Source: Aegicerativicinus sediminis (GTDB lineage: Bacteria; Bacteroidota; Bacteroidia; Flavobacteriales; Flavobacteriaceae). Taken from it: DNA of 64,000 bases. Positions 46,403 to 54,310 of this stretch are shown here, in pieces. How positions within the stretch are numbered: position 1 is the stretch's first letter; every line of letters begins with the position of its first letter. A program made the translations under genes and the position numbers. The stretch covers positions 1,482,001 through 1,546,000 of the forward strand of contig NZ_CP064295.1 of assembly GCF_015476115.1 (NCBI RefSeq). Direction: 5' to 3'. Under the pieces are notes generated by a model, which searched no databases, was not told where the DNA came from, and was given only the letters and a program-made list of their open reading frames with translations.

Positions 46403-46958
46403 TTTCGTTGTGGTTTTTTTGGATTTCTCCCTTCACCTTATTCAGGCATAGTTTTCTAAATATCTTCATGTAAGGGAGTTCCAACCATTGATCATAGATC
46501 AGCAAATTCCCTTTTGCCAGTTCGTCCAAGGTGGCACTGTATCCAAACTCATTGAGCCTGTCGATACCTGCCTCCTTCAGGTCATTGTTAACTGAATCAC
46601 CTAGCTCTTGCTTCTCGATCTCTGCGATGTGGTTCAATTGGTCAACTACCCATTTATAGCAAGCAGAGCTGTTTAGCAGCTGCAGCTTTAAAAAATCCTT
46701 TTCACTGGTACCATATACCAGCTCATTAACCGCCTTTATATCCTTGTCTCCTACATACACCCGAAGCAAAATGATATCACTCCATGAGAGCTTCCAGAAA
46801 TCCATCTGCTTAGGCTTCACTTTTTTGCGTCCAACCCTCAAGATTGGATTTGCCCGCAGTGAATTTTGGATGATATAATCCACATACTCCCTGGTCTGGT
46901 CATCCAGAAATGGATAATCCTTTATTCTAAGTTTTACACCAGACTTGATGATCCCCAT
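46362..46958 (-). CDS. Phage protein downstream of terminase, 198 aa, unknown
   Basis: A helical, basic protein with the central phrase WSDIILLRVYVGDKDIKAVN and a Lys/Arg-rich C-terminus (SRKTKRVNRRF), suggesting nucleic-acid contact. It overlaps terL by 25 bases. Not recognised; a packaging or head-assembly helper is possible. Confidence 0.5.
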   Translation of the reverse strand: MGIIKSGVKLRIKDYPFLDDQTREYVDYIIQNSLRANPILRVGRKKVKPKQMDFWKLSWSDIILLRVYVGDKDIKAVNELVYGTSEKDFLKLQLLNSSACYKWVVDQLNHIAEIEKQELGDSVNNDLKEAGIDRLNEFGYSATLDELAKGNLLIYDQWLELPYMKIFRKLCLNKVKGEIQKNHNEIVSRKTKRVNRRF

Positions 46959-48430
46959 TGGTCAGAGCGTTTGATTTCTGTTTCAACTATCCCGGTTAAT
47001 GTATCCGGGGCATCATCCAGCTTATTGAGAGAAAACTGTTTTTTGTACTTGGTCACATTCTTATAGAATTCAGGCCAGCGAATATGCCAATCAATGGGAA
47101 ATACAATCCTTCGGTTGACTGTGGCGGAGTTGGAATAAATCCTCGATTCCTTGTTGCTGCCTTGGTGAAACCATTCTATAGTAATATTTCGCATTACTTT
47201 CTTGACATGGGTTTCCACATTCCTTGCAAATCCACGGCCTCCATTGTTTGATTCAATCCTAGCCTTATTTACTTTGGACTTCAGAAACATCTCAGCTGTG
47301 GCCGGTTCTGTTACCTCCATAGGTTTGCCAGTATAAACCAGATCAATCACATAGAGATGTTCGTCAGTTGTAGCCAATGGTACGCCATAGACAATGCTAC
47401 ACAGATAATCCTTTCCAGTATCAGCTGTATCCGTGTAGTTTTTGACCATCTTTAGATTTGGCAGGTCGGCATAAGTCTTGAATGGATTCTGATAGAGCAT
47501 CCCCTCCTTGTTCTGTGGATCTCCCTGGTACAAACAATCGAATTTATCTGGATCCGTATTTCTGGTGGATTCCAATTTCTGCTTAGAATGTTTGGATGGC
47601 CATAAGGCTTCACCAGGCTTCCTTCTATCAAATTCAGAAGGTGGATCTTCCTTGATTGCTGGAAAATTGATTTTAAGGAACTGGTCATGCTTCAGGTTTG
47701 CAATTATCTCATCCAGATCTCCATCGCCATTCCACTCGACCACACGCCCTTTATCATCCAGCTTGGCAATCAAATCCTGATCACTCCATCTAGTGAATAC
47801 GATGAGCTGCTGGCTGTCGTTATGCAAGCGTGTATCGGCTACTGCAATATACCAATCCCAAACATGTTGCTGCACGATTGGAGAATTAGCTTCCTGCCAA
47901 TCCTTGTAAAGGTCATCAATGATCAATACATCAACTGGATCTCCAGTTAGTGGACCACCGACACCGACAAACTTCATCGAACCAGCACTATTGATTGATT
48001 CCCTGGTCTGGTTGGTATTGGCTTTCTGTCCAGTGTAACCACGCAAAGGATAACTGACATTTGGAAAGATGTCACGGTATTCCTTCTCTCGCATGATGGT
48101 CATGATCTCACGCCCAAACTTCTCAGCTTTGTGAGCGGAGTAACTGACCAAGGCCATCTTGTCATCCATGCGTTTACCGGCAATGTAAGCAGGTAACCTT
48201 CTGGATGATCCCTCAGACTTTCCGTGCTGTGGGGGCATCGATACGATCAGGTTTTTTATTTCCCGATCCGCAAAGCGGTTCAAAATGTCATAGAACGTAA
48301 TATGGAAACCCTCAGCCTGAAATTTAGGATAAGTGGTTTCCGTAAATGTCAGTAGATCAGATCTACTTTTATAAATCTGGTCATCATACAATAATCTTTC
48401 AAGCTCAAGTTCCTCATCCTTCGTCAGCAT
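46934..48430 (-). CDS. terL: Terminase large subunit
   Basis: A 498-residue packaging motor. The Walker A variant PPQHGKSE (about residues 67-74), Walker B VLIIDD and coupling motif VFTRWSDQDL define the ATPase. The nuclease domain shows Asp in DTADTGKDY and a C-terminal acidic cluster. It cuts concatemers and pumps DNA into the head through the portal. Confidence 0.94.
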   Translation of the reverse strand: MLTKDEELELERLLYDDQIYKSRSDLLTFTETTYPKFQAEGFHITFYDILNRFADREIKNLIVSMPPQHGKSEGSSRRLPAYIAGKRMDDKMALVSYSAHKAEKFGREIMTIMREKEYRDIFPNVSYPLRGYTGQKANTNQTRESINSAGSMKFVGVGGPLTGDPVDVLIIDDLYKDWQEANSPIVQQHVWDWYIAVADTRLHNDSQQLIVFTRWSDQDLIAKLDDKGRVVEWNGDGDLDEIIANLKHDQFLKINFPAIKEDPPSEFDRRKPGEALWPSKHSKQKLESTRNTDPDKFDCLYQGDPQNKEGMLYQNPFKTYADLPNLKMVKNYTDTADTGKDYLCSIVYGVPLATTDEHLYVIDLVYTGKPMEVTEPATAEMFLKSKVNKARIESNNGGRGFARNVETHVKKVMRNITIEWFHQGSNKESRIYSNSATVNRRIVFPIDWHIRWPEFYKNVTKYKKQFSLNKLDDAPDTLTGIVETEIKRSDQWGSSSLV

Positions 48431-48923
48431 TCCTTTTCCGCTTTTTTAGGGAATTTCTCTTCTTTATCAAATCCTTGATCCTAGCCTCCCTTTCCTCTGG
48501 AGACATTGTCAGAGGCTCTCCATCGGTAGTGATATCCTTCTTATCGACTAGGCCTAATTCCCTTGCTATAATGTTGGCATTGAGCATGTCAGCAGCAGCG
48601 CCCTCGAATTTATAGACATAAATCAGCTGCTCTACGCGTGTAATGATGTGTAAATACTTAGGATCTTTTTTCCAATTATCCCATGTCTTTCGGACAATAC
48701 CGAGGTGGTGGCAGAGACCTTCTATAGTCATTGCACGCATTTTTGGATAGTAAACGGCAGAAGCGTCCCTACCTTTGAAATCTTGTGAATAAAGGGGATT
48801 TTCGCGACAATAGTCTATGTATTCCTGGGCTTTTTCGTATATCTCATCAACGGACAGTTTCTTGCCATCCGGGCTAAGATCCTTTCTGAGGGTCCAGAAA
48901 TCATTTTCAGTCGGGGCTGCCAA
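48414..48923 (-). CDS. terS: Terminase small subunit
   Basis: A 169-residue DNA-binding protein with an N-terminal helix-turn-helix region (MTIEGLCHHLGIVRKTWDNW) and a Lys/Arg-rich tail (KKRNSLKKRKRN), overlapping terL by 17 bases. It recognises the packaging site. First gene of the late block. Confidence 0.87.
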   Translation of the reverse strand: MAAPTENDFWTLRKDLSPDGKKLSVDEIYEKAQEYIDYCRENPLYSQDFKGRDASAVYYPKMRAMTIEGLCHHLGIVRKTWDNWKKDPKYLHIITRVEQLIYVYKFEGAAADMLNANIIARELGLVDKKDITTDGEPLTMSPEEREARIKDLIKKRNSLKKRKRNADEG

Positions 48924-48965
48924 TAAATTAAGTTTTAAGTTAATTATCGGCTTACAGGAGTGTTA

Positions 48966-48973
48966 CAAATATA
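48966..48973 (-). promoter_or_regulatory. Candidate late promoter -7 box TATATTTG
   Basis: Minus-strand TAnnTTTG match, 43 bases before terS. The -33 region reads GGTTAG instead of TTG, consistent with need for a phage activator. Confidence 0.5.
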
Positions 48974-49294
48974 TAAAAATGATCCAGGGACTAACCGCTA
49001 ATGATCGATATGTTCACAAAAACCTTTGAAATTATTATAAACAGGAAATTTGTCAACTTTTTAATGTTGATAAGATTTTAAAGAATTGATATACAGCAAA
49101 TTAACAGCTAAATCTTGATAACTTATTTAAAATAATTTGTAACGCTAATCAAAGAAGAATTAAATTAGCTAATACTTAAATGTAACAAAGAGGTGAATAC
49201 TTAAGAGTGAACCGTCAATAAATGCGGAACAAGTTATGTTGAAACTAGCCCCATTAGCTTAACTTCAAACACTCCCTCTTAATATTCATTTTCC

Positions 49295-49330
49295 GAAACC
49301 CTGTCAGTGCAATGGCGGGGTTTCTTTTGT
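49295..49330 (+). terminator. Orphan + strand terminator
   Basis: GAAACCC (49295-49301) pairs with GGGTTTC (49318-49324), followed by TTTTGTT. It is oriented for + strand transcription, but the nearest + strand gene upstream is far away. Confidence 0.6.
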
Positions 49331-49437
49331 TAAAAGTACACAAACTTAATTTATCAGATTAAGTCTTTAAGACGTTTTAACATTCATATATCGGATAAAA
49401 AATATTAATTTGCCATATATCCGACTAATGCCAACTT

Positions 49438-49746
49438 ATGAACAAAGATATATCATTTATCTACACCCTTGTTCTGAACGATGAAGTCTTGATTGTTGAG
49501 ACAAGTTTAAAGTGGTTCCATTCCAAACTACTACAGAGGGATATAGGTTTTAAGATGTCTCGCTCAACCTTATCCAATCGGTTCAAGGAAAATGAAAGGT
49601 TTAACTTTTCAACTCCAACAAGTTCCAATATGTATTGGCTTCAAAAAACTCCTAATGAGGATAAGAAGACGGAACTTGATTTTTTTAAGTCTAACGATAA
49701 AAGTAAACAGACCGTCAAGGATGGAATAAAGAATAAGTATAAATAA
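49438..49746 (+). CDS. Hypothetical protein, 102 aa, lone + strand gene
   Basis: Residues 1-50 look like a small alpha/beta domain with a possible DNA-binding helix (LQRDIGFKMSRSTLSNRFKE), and the C-terminal 40 residues are polar and Lys-rich. The ATG directly follows CCGACTAATGCCAAC, which recurs in the hairpin 3' of tnpB. Not recognised; it could be a small regulator of the late promoter nearby. Confidence 0.55.
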   Translation: MNKDISFIYTLVLNDEVLIVETSLKWFHSKLLQRDIGFKMSRSTLSNRFKENERFNFSTPTSSNMYWLQKTPNEDKKTELDFFKSNDKSKQTVKDGIKNKYK

Positions 49747-49750
49747 TGAT

Positions 49751-49777
49751 GAATCTATTAATATATATAATAGATTC
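49751..49777. terminator. 10-bp palindrome between convergent genes
   Basis: GAATCTATTA, loop ATATATA, TAATAGATTC. It could end the + strand gene or belong to the tnpB element's right end. An 11-base string inside it (TATTAATATAT) is repeated just upstream of tnpB at 51016-51026. Confidence 0.5.
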
Positions 49778-49866
49778 CGATATTTATTACTATTTCAAAT
49801 AGTTAAACTGTTTAATGTTGTTGGGTGTGATGATAATCCCAGCTTAATTTAAGGATTTATCTTCCT

Positions 49867-49904
49867 GCTTCACAGATTCGACTAATGCCGACATCTCCAC
49901 AAGC
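49867..49904 (-). ncRNA. Hairpin at the 3' end of tnpB, part of a candidate omega RNA
   Basis: GCTT-CAC-AGAT (49867-49877) can pair with ATCT-CCAC-AAGC (49893-49904), with a 15-base loop. It begins two bases beyond the tnpB stop. In IS200/IS605 elements the guide RNA covers the 3' end of tnpB and the right end, with the guide just beyond. The exact 3' boundary, and so the guide, cannot be fixed from this copy alone. Confidence 0.4.
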
Positions 49905-49905
49905 A

Positions 49906-51012
49906 CTATGGACAACACCTGCCCTGATAATCTTCCAAAGCAAATTTCTTAATGTTATTTGCAGCTAATAAATCACGATAATTAGTTTCACCACAATTAA
50001 TGCAATTCCAAATACGCTCTGATAATTTTAAATCATTGTTTATAAATCCACAGACACAAGTTTTTGAACTTGGAGCAAATTGATTAATCCTTAAAATATT
50101 TACTCCGTACCAATCACTCTTATATTCCAGCATTCTATTAAATTCTGACCAACTTGAGTCAGAAATAGATTGAGCTAGATTATGGTTCTTAACCATACCT
50201 TTAACATTCAATGTCTCTAAACAAATTGTTTGGTTATCACGAATTAGTTGAGTAGAAACCTTATGTAAAAAGTCTAGTCTTTGATTCTTTATTTTTTGGT
50301 GTAAAATAGCAACTTTTAGAAATGCCTTTTTTCTATTGCTCCCATTCCTCTTTTTATTCTCTGCCCTACGCTGAAGAACTTTTAGTCTATCTAATGAATT
50401 TTTGAGAAACCTCGGATTCTCTATAACAGTTCCCTCAGAAGTAACTGCAAAATCTTTAACTCCTAGGTCAACCCCAATTGATGTATTTTCGTCAACCTCA
50501 CATTTATTTTTAATTTCTTGATTAACATTGCACAAAATGGAAACATAAAATATTCCTGTAGGAGTTTTACTAATTGTAGCGGATTTTATTATTCCATTTA
50601 ATGATCGGTGAAGGTTAATTTTAATACCCGTTCTGTTAAATTTAGGGATGAAAAGACGTCCATTTTGAACTTTAACTTTTTGAGGAACATGAAATGATTG
50701 TGAGCCGTGTTTTGATTTAAATTTTGGAAATCCAGCACCTTTAAAAAATCTTTTATATGCTTTATCCAAATTCATTAATACAGATTGCAGGGATTGGCTA
50801 TTTACTTCTTTCAACCAATCAAACTCATTTTTTAAATCAACTAATTGAGATTGGAGCTCATATCTATTATAATTCACCTTACTACTAGAATATGCATAAA
50901 TTTTAGTTTCAAGGGCAAGATTCCATAAAAATCTGCAATGGCCAAAATGCTTAACTAAAAGAACTTGTTGTTCTTTATTCGGGTATATACGATATTTAAA
51001 TGCTTTATACAA
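49906..51012 (-). CDS. tnpB: TnpB, RNA-guided nuclease of the IS200/IS605 family
   Basis: A full-length 368-residue TnpB read from TTG 51012. The N-terminal domain starts MYKAFKYRIYPNKEQQ. RuvC residues are Asp in GVDLGVKDFA, Glu in CLETLNVKGM and Asp in NYRDLLAANNI. A zinc finger is formed by CVCG and CINCG. The final motif differs from the usual D-R-D-x-N-A-A by Leu for Asn. No tnpA transposase is nearby, so the element cannot move on its own. Inserted between the late-control region and the replication genes, with no broken gene visible. Confidence 0.93.
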   Translation of the reverse strand: MYKAFKYRIYPNKEQQVLLVKHFGHCRFLWNLALETKIYAYSSSKVNYNRYELQSQLVDLKNEFDWLKEVNSQSLQSVLMNLDKAYKRFFKGAGFPKFKSKHGSQSFHVPQKVKVQNGRLFIPKFNRTGIKINLHRSLNGIIKSATISKTPTGIFYVSILCNVNQEIKNKCEVDENTSIGVDLGVKDFAVTSEGTVIENPRFLKNSLDRLKVLQRRAENKKRNGSNRKKAFLKVAILHQKIKNQRLDFLHKVSTQLIRDNQTICLETLNVKGMVKNHNLAQSISDSSWSEFNRMLEYKSDWYGVNILRINQFAPSSKTCVCGFINNDLKLSERIWNCINCGETNYRDLLAANNIKKFALEDYQGRCCP

Positions 51013-51058
51013 CAGTATTAATATATGTAATTTATTAAAATTTCAATACTTCTAATGT

Positions 51059-51361
51059 TTAAAGAGACTCGAAATTTTGTTTTACCTTAAAAATATCCGC
51101 GGTGAAGCTCCCGGAGCATGAGACGTGGAAGCTACCATCCTTTTTATATGAACTGTATATATCGAATTGGATAGGCTTGCACCTAGAGTGGATCTGCTCC
51201 AATTCCGAGATCTTATCCCTAATCTGGTTTTTGAAAGCTTTTAATCCTTCCTTTCCGATTATAAGAGTCGAATCCAGACCATGGATGTATTTACTGAAAT
51301 CCTTGTAAAGATTGTTCTTGTCGGTATAAGTCATTCCGATCTTAAAAAAATAGTTTTCCAT
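51059..51361 (-). CDS. Hypothetical phage protein, 100 aa
   Basis: Soluble, acidic-basic mixed. It starts MENYFFKIGMTYTDKNNLYK and has a central helix rich in charged residues, ending in strands (VSCSGSFTADIFKVKQ). It follows the HNH-like gene by five bases. Function unknown. Confidence 0.55.
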   Translation of the reverse strand: MENYFFKIGMTYTDKNNLYKDFSKYIHGLDSTLIIGKEGLKAFKNQIRDKISELEQIHSRCKPIQFDIYSSYKKDGSFHVSCSGSFTADIFKVKQNFESL

Positions 51362-51366
51362 AATTA

Positions 51367-52209
51367 TTAATGATTAGCCGCCATGCGGTATTTATTCTTT
51401 AGTTGTGTGATATTGGTTGATGGATCCACGTAGATTACGGTACGCTTATCGATGCGAATAGGTATTTTATTCGTGGTGGTTACAGGTTTAATCTCCTGGA
51501 CCGGATCAGCCTTAATTATATTAGGTTTGGTGATTTTATTAGCCTCCTCTTTCGATACCTTCTGGAATTTTGATAGTTTCTTCCATTGCCCAGCTGGACG
51601 GGCCACGAAATTGCTATCATCGATATTGGTTGGATCACCATTCGCATAATAGATCTTATAGCCCTTGGGTATCTCACCATACACTTGTCTATACCTATAC
51701 CGTGGATAGTGGACCAGTTTACCGTTGACTTTTATCATGTTTACCAATCTACCCTTGACGATCCGCTGTACGATCTCACCTTCCTTTATAAATCCCCTAG
51801 TTTTCCACATCTTTTTGTTCCCGCGCCTATAGGAGCCGTTTTTCTGGTGGTTGATCCTGATGGCCTCTAATTCTTCAGCTGTTCTCTTTATGCCTAGGAG
51901 TCCCATTTTCTTGTCAATATTCTTCTTTGTGAATTTTCGGCCACGTTTGGACAGCTGTTTAGCTAATTCAATATTTCCTATGTATTGATAGTTATCCAAT
52001 AGAAATTGGGTTTCCATCTTCGTCCAGCGTAACATCTTACATTTCTTGATATTTTTGGAATAAAGCGCCATCCGGAAGGTGGTAAACTGGCAACAGTCTT
52101 TCCCTGGGCGGTTGGCCATGATGAACTCGAACATCTGCTTTATGGTCAAGTTCTTTAGGTTTTTCCTGATCCATTTGATTTCTTCGCGTTTCAGTTTGAA
52201 TGTTCCCAT
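51367..52209 (-). CDS. HNH-like DNA-binding protein with degenerate active site
   Basis: 280 residues. Residues 1-110 contain two basic helix-turn-helix-like parts (REEIKWIRKNLKNLTIKQ, AKQLSKRGRKFTKKNI). Residues 150-210 have the frame of an HNH endonuclease (RYRQVYGEIPKGYKIYYANG, then DPTNIDDSNF), but the central catalytic His pair reads Tyr-Tyr. It may bind DNA without cutting. Basic overall. Overlaps the next upstream gene by 19 bases. Confidence 0.7.
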   Translation of the reverse strand: MGTFKLKREEIKWIRKNLKNLTIKQMFEFIMANRPGKDCCQFTTFRMALYSKNIKKCKMLRWTKMETQFLLDNYQYIGNIELAKQLSKRGRKFTKKNIDKKMGLLGIKRTAEELEAIRINHQKNGSYRRGNKKMWKTRGFIKEGEIVQRIVKGRLVNMIKVNGKLVHYPRYRYRQVYGEIPKGYKIYYANGDPTNIDDSNFVARPAGQWKKLSKFQKVSKEEANKITKPNIIKADPVQEIKPVTTTNKIPIRIDKRTVIYVDPSTNITQLKNKYRMAANH

Positions 52210-52436
52210 TTATTTAAAGCTTTATAGATTTTACCGTATCCGATATACTCACATTCCCACCAGGTATTGAACAGCTCCATACCAGCCTTCAAGAAGTTGC
52301 CATCCTTGAATACATCACATTTGAACTTCTTACCATCCCTGACTGGGAACAGTTCATATCCCTTGTTGTTGCAGAAGCTCGCCATCTCAAAGAGCGACGG
52401 CAACCTCGCATCTAAAACCCTTAGTTCTGATTTCAT
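52191..52436 (-). CDS. Hypothetical phage protein, 81 aa
   Basis: Soluble, with the central phrase NKGYELFPVRDGKKFKCDVF and an acidic-aromatic C-terminus. It overlaps the VRR-NUC gene by 50 bases in another frame. Not recognised. Confidence 0.5.
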   Translation of the reverse strand: MKSELRVLDARLPSLFEMASFCNNKGYELFPVRDGKKFKCDVFKDGNFLKAGMELFNTWWECEYIGYGKIYKALNKWEHSN

Positions 52437-52626
52437 TGATCCTATATTCTTGTAGTTTTGATAGTTTTCCCTTCGGTCCCTTCACTTCGATGAAGAGCGT
52501 TTCATTCGGTTTGAGGCACAACAGATCTGGTAATCCGTTTTTATTACAGCTGATGATTTTTATCACATACCATCCCTGCTCCTCGTATTGCTTTATCAGC
52601 TTCGCCTGATATTGTGCCTCTGTCAT
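52387..52626 (-). CDS. VRR-NUC domain nuclease, minimal
   Basis: 79 residues making up one PD-(D/E)xK nuclease fold. Catalytic residues are Glu in MTEAQYQ, Asp in GLPDLLCL, and Glu-x-Lys in FIEVKGPKGKLS. Free-standing viral VRR-NUC proteins cut branched DNA such as Holliday junctions. It lies beside the helicase and could resolve replication or packaging intermediates. Confidence 0.9.
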   Translation of the reverse strand: MTEAQYQAKLIKQYEEQGWYVIKIISCNKNGLPDLLCLKPNETLFIEVKGPKGKLSKLQEYRINEIRTKGFRCEVAVAL

Positions 52627-52715
52627 ATCTTCTCGACTATATTCTCATATTCTGCTGGGCTTATATGGTGGATGTTCTGCACCCGGTTATATAGCCAATC
52701 GTAGAACTGCTCCAT
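52623..52715 (-). CDS. 30-aa peptide bridging helicase and VRR-NUC genes
   Basis: Hand translation gives MEQFYDWLYNRVQNIHHISP and onward. Its stop overlaps the VRR-NUC ATG (ATGA), and its start lies inside the end of the helicase gene. It may be a true micro-protein or only a coupling device for translation of the nuclease. Confidence 0.4.
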   Translation of the reverse strand: MEQFYDWLYNRVQNIHHISPAEYENIVEKI

Positions 52716-53934
52716 TCTTTCTAGTTTGCTCGTAGTGTTTTGTTGTGAAATTCCTCTTCTTGAGGACGGTCTCATAGATGTTGTGCTCGATTCCATTTTT
52801 ACTAAATATCCAGTGGACGTTATTGGTTAATCTGTCTTGAGTTGACATCCGATCCCTGGCCTGCCAGTAGCTGACAGCTGCATGGTCGATGTTGTACATG
52901 ACCAGTGCCTCTGCAGCCTTTAGGCTTATACCTTCACGGCCGGATGCGATTTGGAGCGCAATATTCTTGTGGGTGCTGTTGAATTCCTGTAGGTCGGTGG
53001 TAAGCTGGTCTTTGAAAATATCCTGGAGGAGCTCCAGCTCTTTCTGGAACTTATAGAAGATAGCGATCTTTATCCCTTTGAACTCTTCCTTTATATAGAT
53101 GCCTTTTGAGTTGTCGATCACAGCTGATCTCCCTTCCTCACAGATGACGGTCCCGGAATAAATCTGGTGGATCTTCGACAATAGTTTTGTTGGTGTATCG
53201 GCAAGGATGGTGCTATGCTTGCCTACATAGACCAGGTCACTTTCTAAGGTTTCCACAAGTTTATAGGTTGTAGGTTTCATCTTCACCTGGTGGATTTGTT
53301 CATTGATGGTGGAAGTGAATCCTGCTTCTCTTTGGGTAAAGGTGATCATATATGGATCGATGATCGGGCGGATAAGGCTGTAGTCTGCTCTCGAATAATC
53401 GTTCACCTGGTTGCCATGGGCAACATAGCGCTTTTTCACATCGACATAGGTGTGCGCCCATCCATAGAAATTCGATTCGTTAAACGGGCTGTTGTTGCTT
53501 ATCCAGAATTGGTGGTAGATCTGTGACCAGGACTCCGGGGTAATGGTCCCGCTCATAAGTATAAGCGGTGTGTCACCTACCAAATTTTTTAAAGCTTTTG
53601 TCCGCTTTGATGGTTTTGGATAGGCGGATATTGAGTGTGACTCATCAATTATGATCAGGTCGTAGGTGTCGGAGACCTTGTGCAACGACTCGAAATTGAT
53701 GATGGTTATAGCGTAAGCAGGGGAGAGCGTGTCGTAATCCGCTTGTATGGAATGTATAGCTTTCTTCTTGGTGACAAAAAGGACTTTTGTAGACCCGAGT
53801 TTTTGGGCCGTCATAAGGGATATGAAAGTCTTTCCGCAACGTACCTCAATATTGAGCAGCACGATCTTCAGGGCTTTCAGAATGGAAGCTGCTTTATCGG
53901 ATATCTCCACCTGGTATGGCCTTGGTTTAAACAT
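52687..53934 (-). CDS. SNF2/DEAD-like helicase of the replication module
   Basis: 415 residues. Walker A is EVRCGKT (about residues 29-35), a variant of GxGKT. Motif II is DESH and motif III is SGT. The second RecA lobe ends in QARDRMSTQDR, like the arginine-finger motif VI of SNF2 proteins. It is shorter than cellular relatives and has no extra domains. Phage helicases of this type assist replication or recombination. Overlaps the DnaA-like gene by eight bases. Confidence 0.87.
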   Translation of the reverse strand: MFKPRPYQVEISDKAASILKALKIVLLNIEVRCGKTFISLMTAQKLGSTKVLFVTKKKAIHSIQADYDTLSPAYAITIINFESLHKVSDTYDLIIIDESHSISAYPKPSKRTKALKNLVGDTPLILMSGTITPESWSQIYHQFWISNNSPFNESNFYGWAHTYVDVKKRYVAHGNQVNDYSRADYSLIRPIIDPYMITFTQREAGFTSTINEQIHQVKMKPTTYKLVETLESDLVYVGKHSTILADTPTKLLSKIHQIYSGTVICEEGRSAVIDNSKGIYIKEEFKGIKIAIFYKFQKELELLQDIFKDQLTTDLQEFNSTHKNIALQIASGREGISLKAAEALVMYNIDHAAVSYWQARDRMSTQDRLTNNVHWIFSKNGIEHNIYETVLKKRNFTTKHYEQTRKNGAVLRLAI

Positions 53935-54298
53935 TTCCTCCTGTTATGGTTAGATGGATCAGATCAATGTGGTCAGGAATGATCGACCTGAAATCTTTTG
54001 TTTTGGTTATGAGATTAAATACACGGTGTCGATATTCTGGATAGATAGCAATTGCACCCTCAACAAGTTTTACGCTATGCAGTACGGTGCAGTGGGAGTG
54101 TGGCTTGCTCCTTCCGAATGATGCCGCAAAATCCGCCAGGCGTGAAAATGAGAAGCCGGTTGTTTCCCTGGCGATGTAGTAGAACACCTGTCGCGGTTCG
54201 GTAAATTCCCTTTTCCGGGTTTCCATGAAATAATCCGAAGGTGGAATTCCGTATTCTTCACCTATGATATTTGCTATATGCTTTAATTTGTTCATCAC
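53927..54298 (-). CDS. Free-standing DnaA domain-IV-like DNA-binding protein
   Basis: 123 residues. The region TEPRQVFYYIARETTGFSFS followed by FAASFGR and SHCTVLHSVK corresponds to DnaA domain IV, whose signature is R-D-H-T-T-V-L-H-A. There is no ATPase domain. DnaA domain IV recognises 9-base boxes. This gene lies just left of an iteron-bearing region and the primase-helicase, so it is a candidate origin-binding protein of the phage. Confidence 0.8.
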   Translation of the reverse strand: MMNKLKHIANIIGEEYGIPPSDYFMETRKREFTEPRQVFYYIARETTGFSFSRLADFAASFGRSKPHSHCTVLHSVKLVEGAIAIYPEYRHRVFNLITKTKDFRSIIPDHIDLIHLTITGGNV

Positions 54299-54310
54299 TT
54301 TTTTATTAGA

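Larger units (their letters stand above)
48924..49437. other. 514-base intergenic region between late block and the 49,438 gene
   Basis: The region holds the candidate late promoter (48966-48973), a + strand terminator (49295-49330) with no recognised gene in front of it, and the near-repeats CATATATCGGAT (49385-49396) and CATATATCCGAC (49415-49426). The stretch 49,020-49,290 is AT-rich with no convincing reading frame. A short + strand RNA ending at the terminator is possible. Confidence 0.5.

Noticed and set aside
48817-49029. 70-codon + strand reading frame antisense to the terS start
   Set aside because: Most of it is opposite terS, it lacks a promoter or start context, and its product has no recognisable features.
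49906-51012. Nuclease-dead TnpB-derived repressor
   Set aside because: All three RuvC acidic residues appear present (Asp, Glu, Asp), so loss of cleavage is not supported, even though the last motif is slightly altered.
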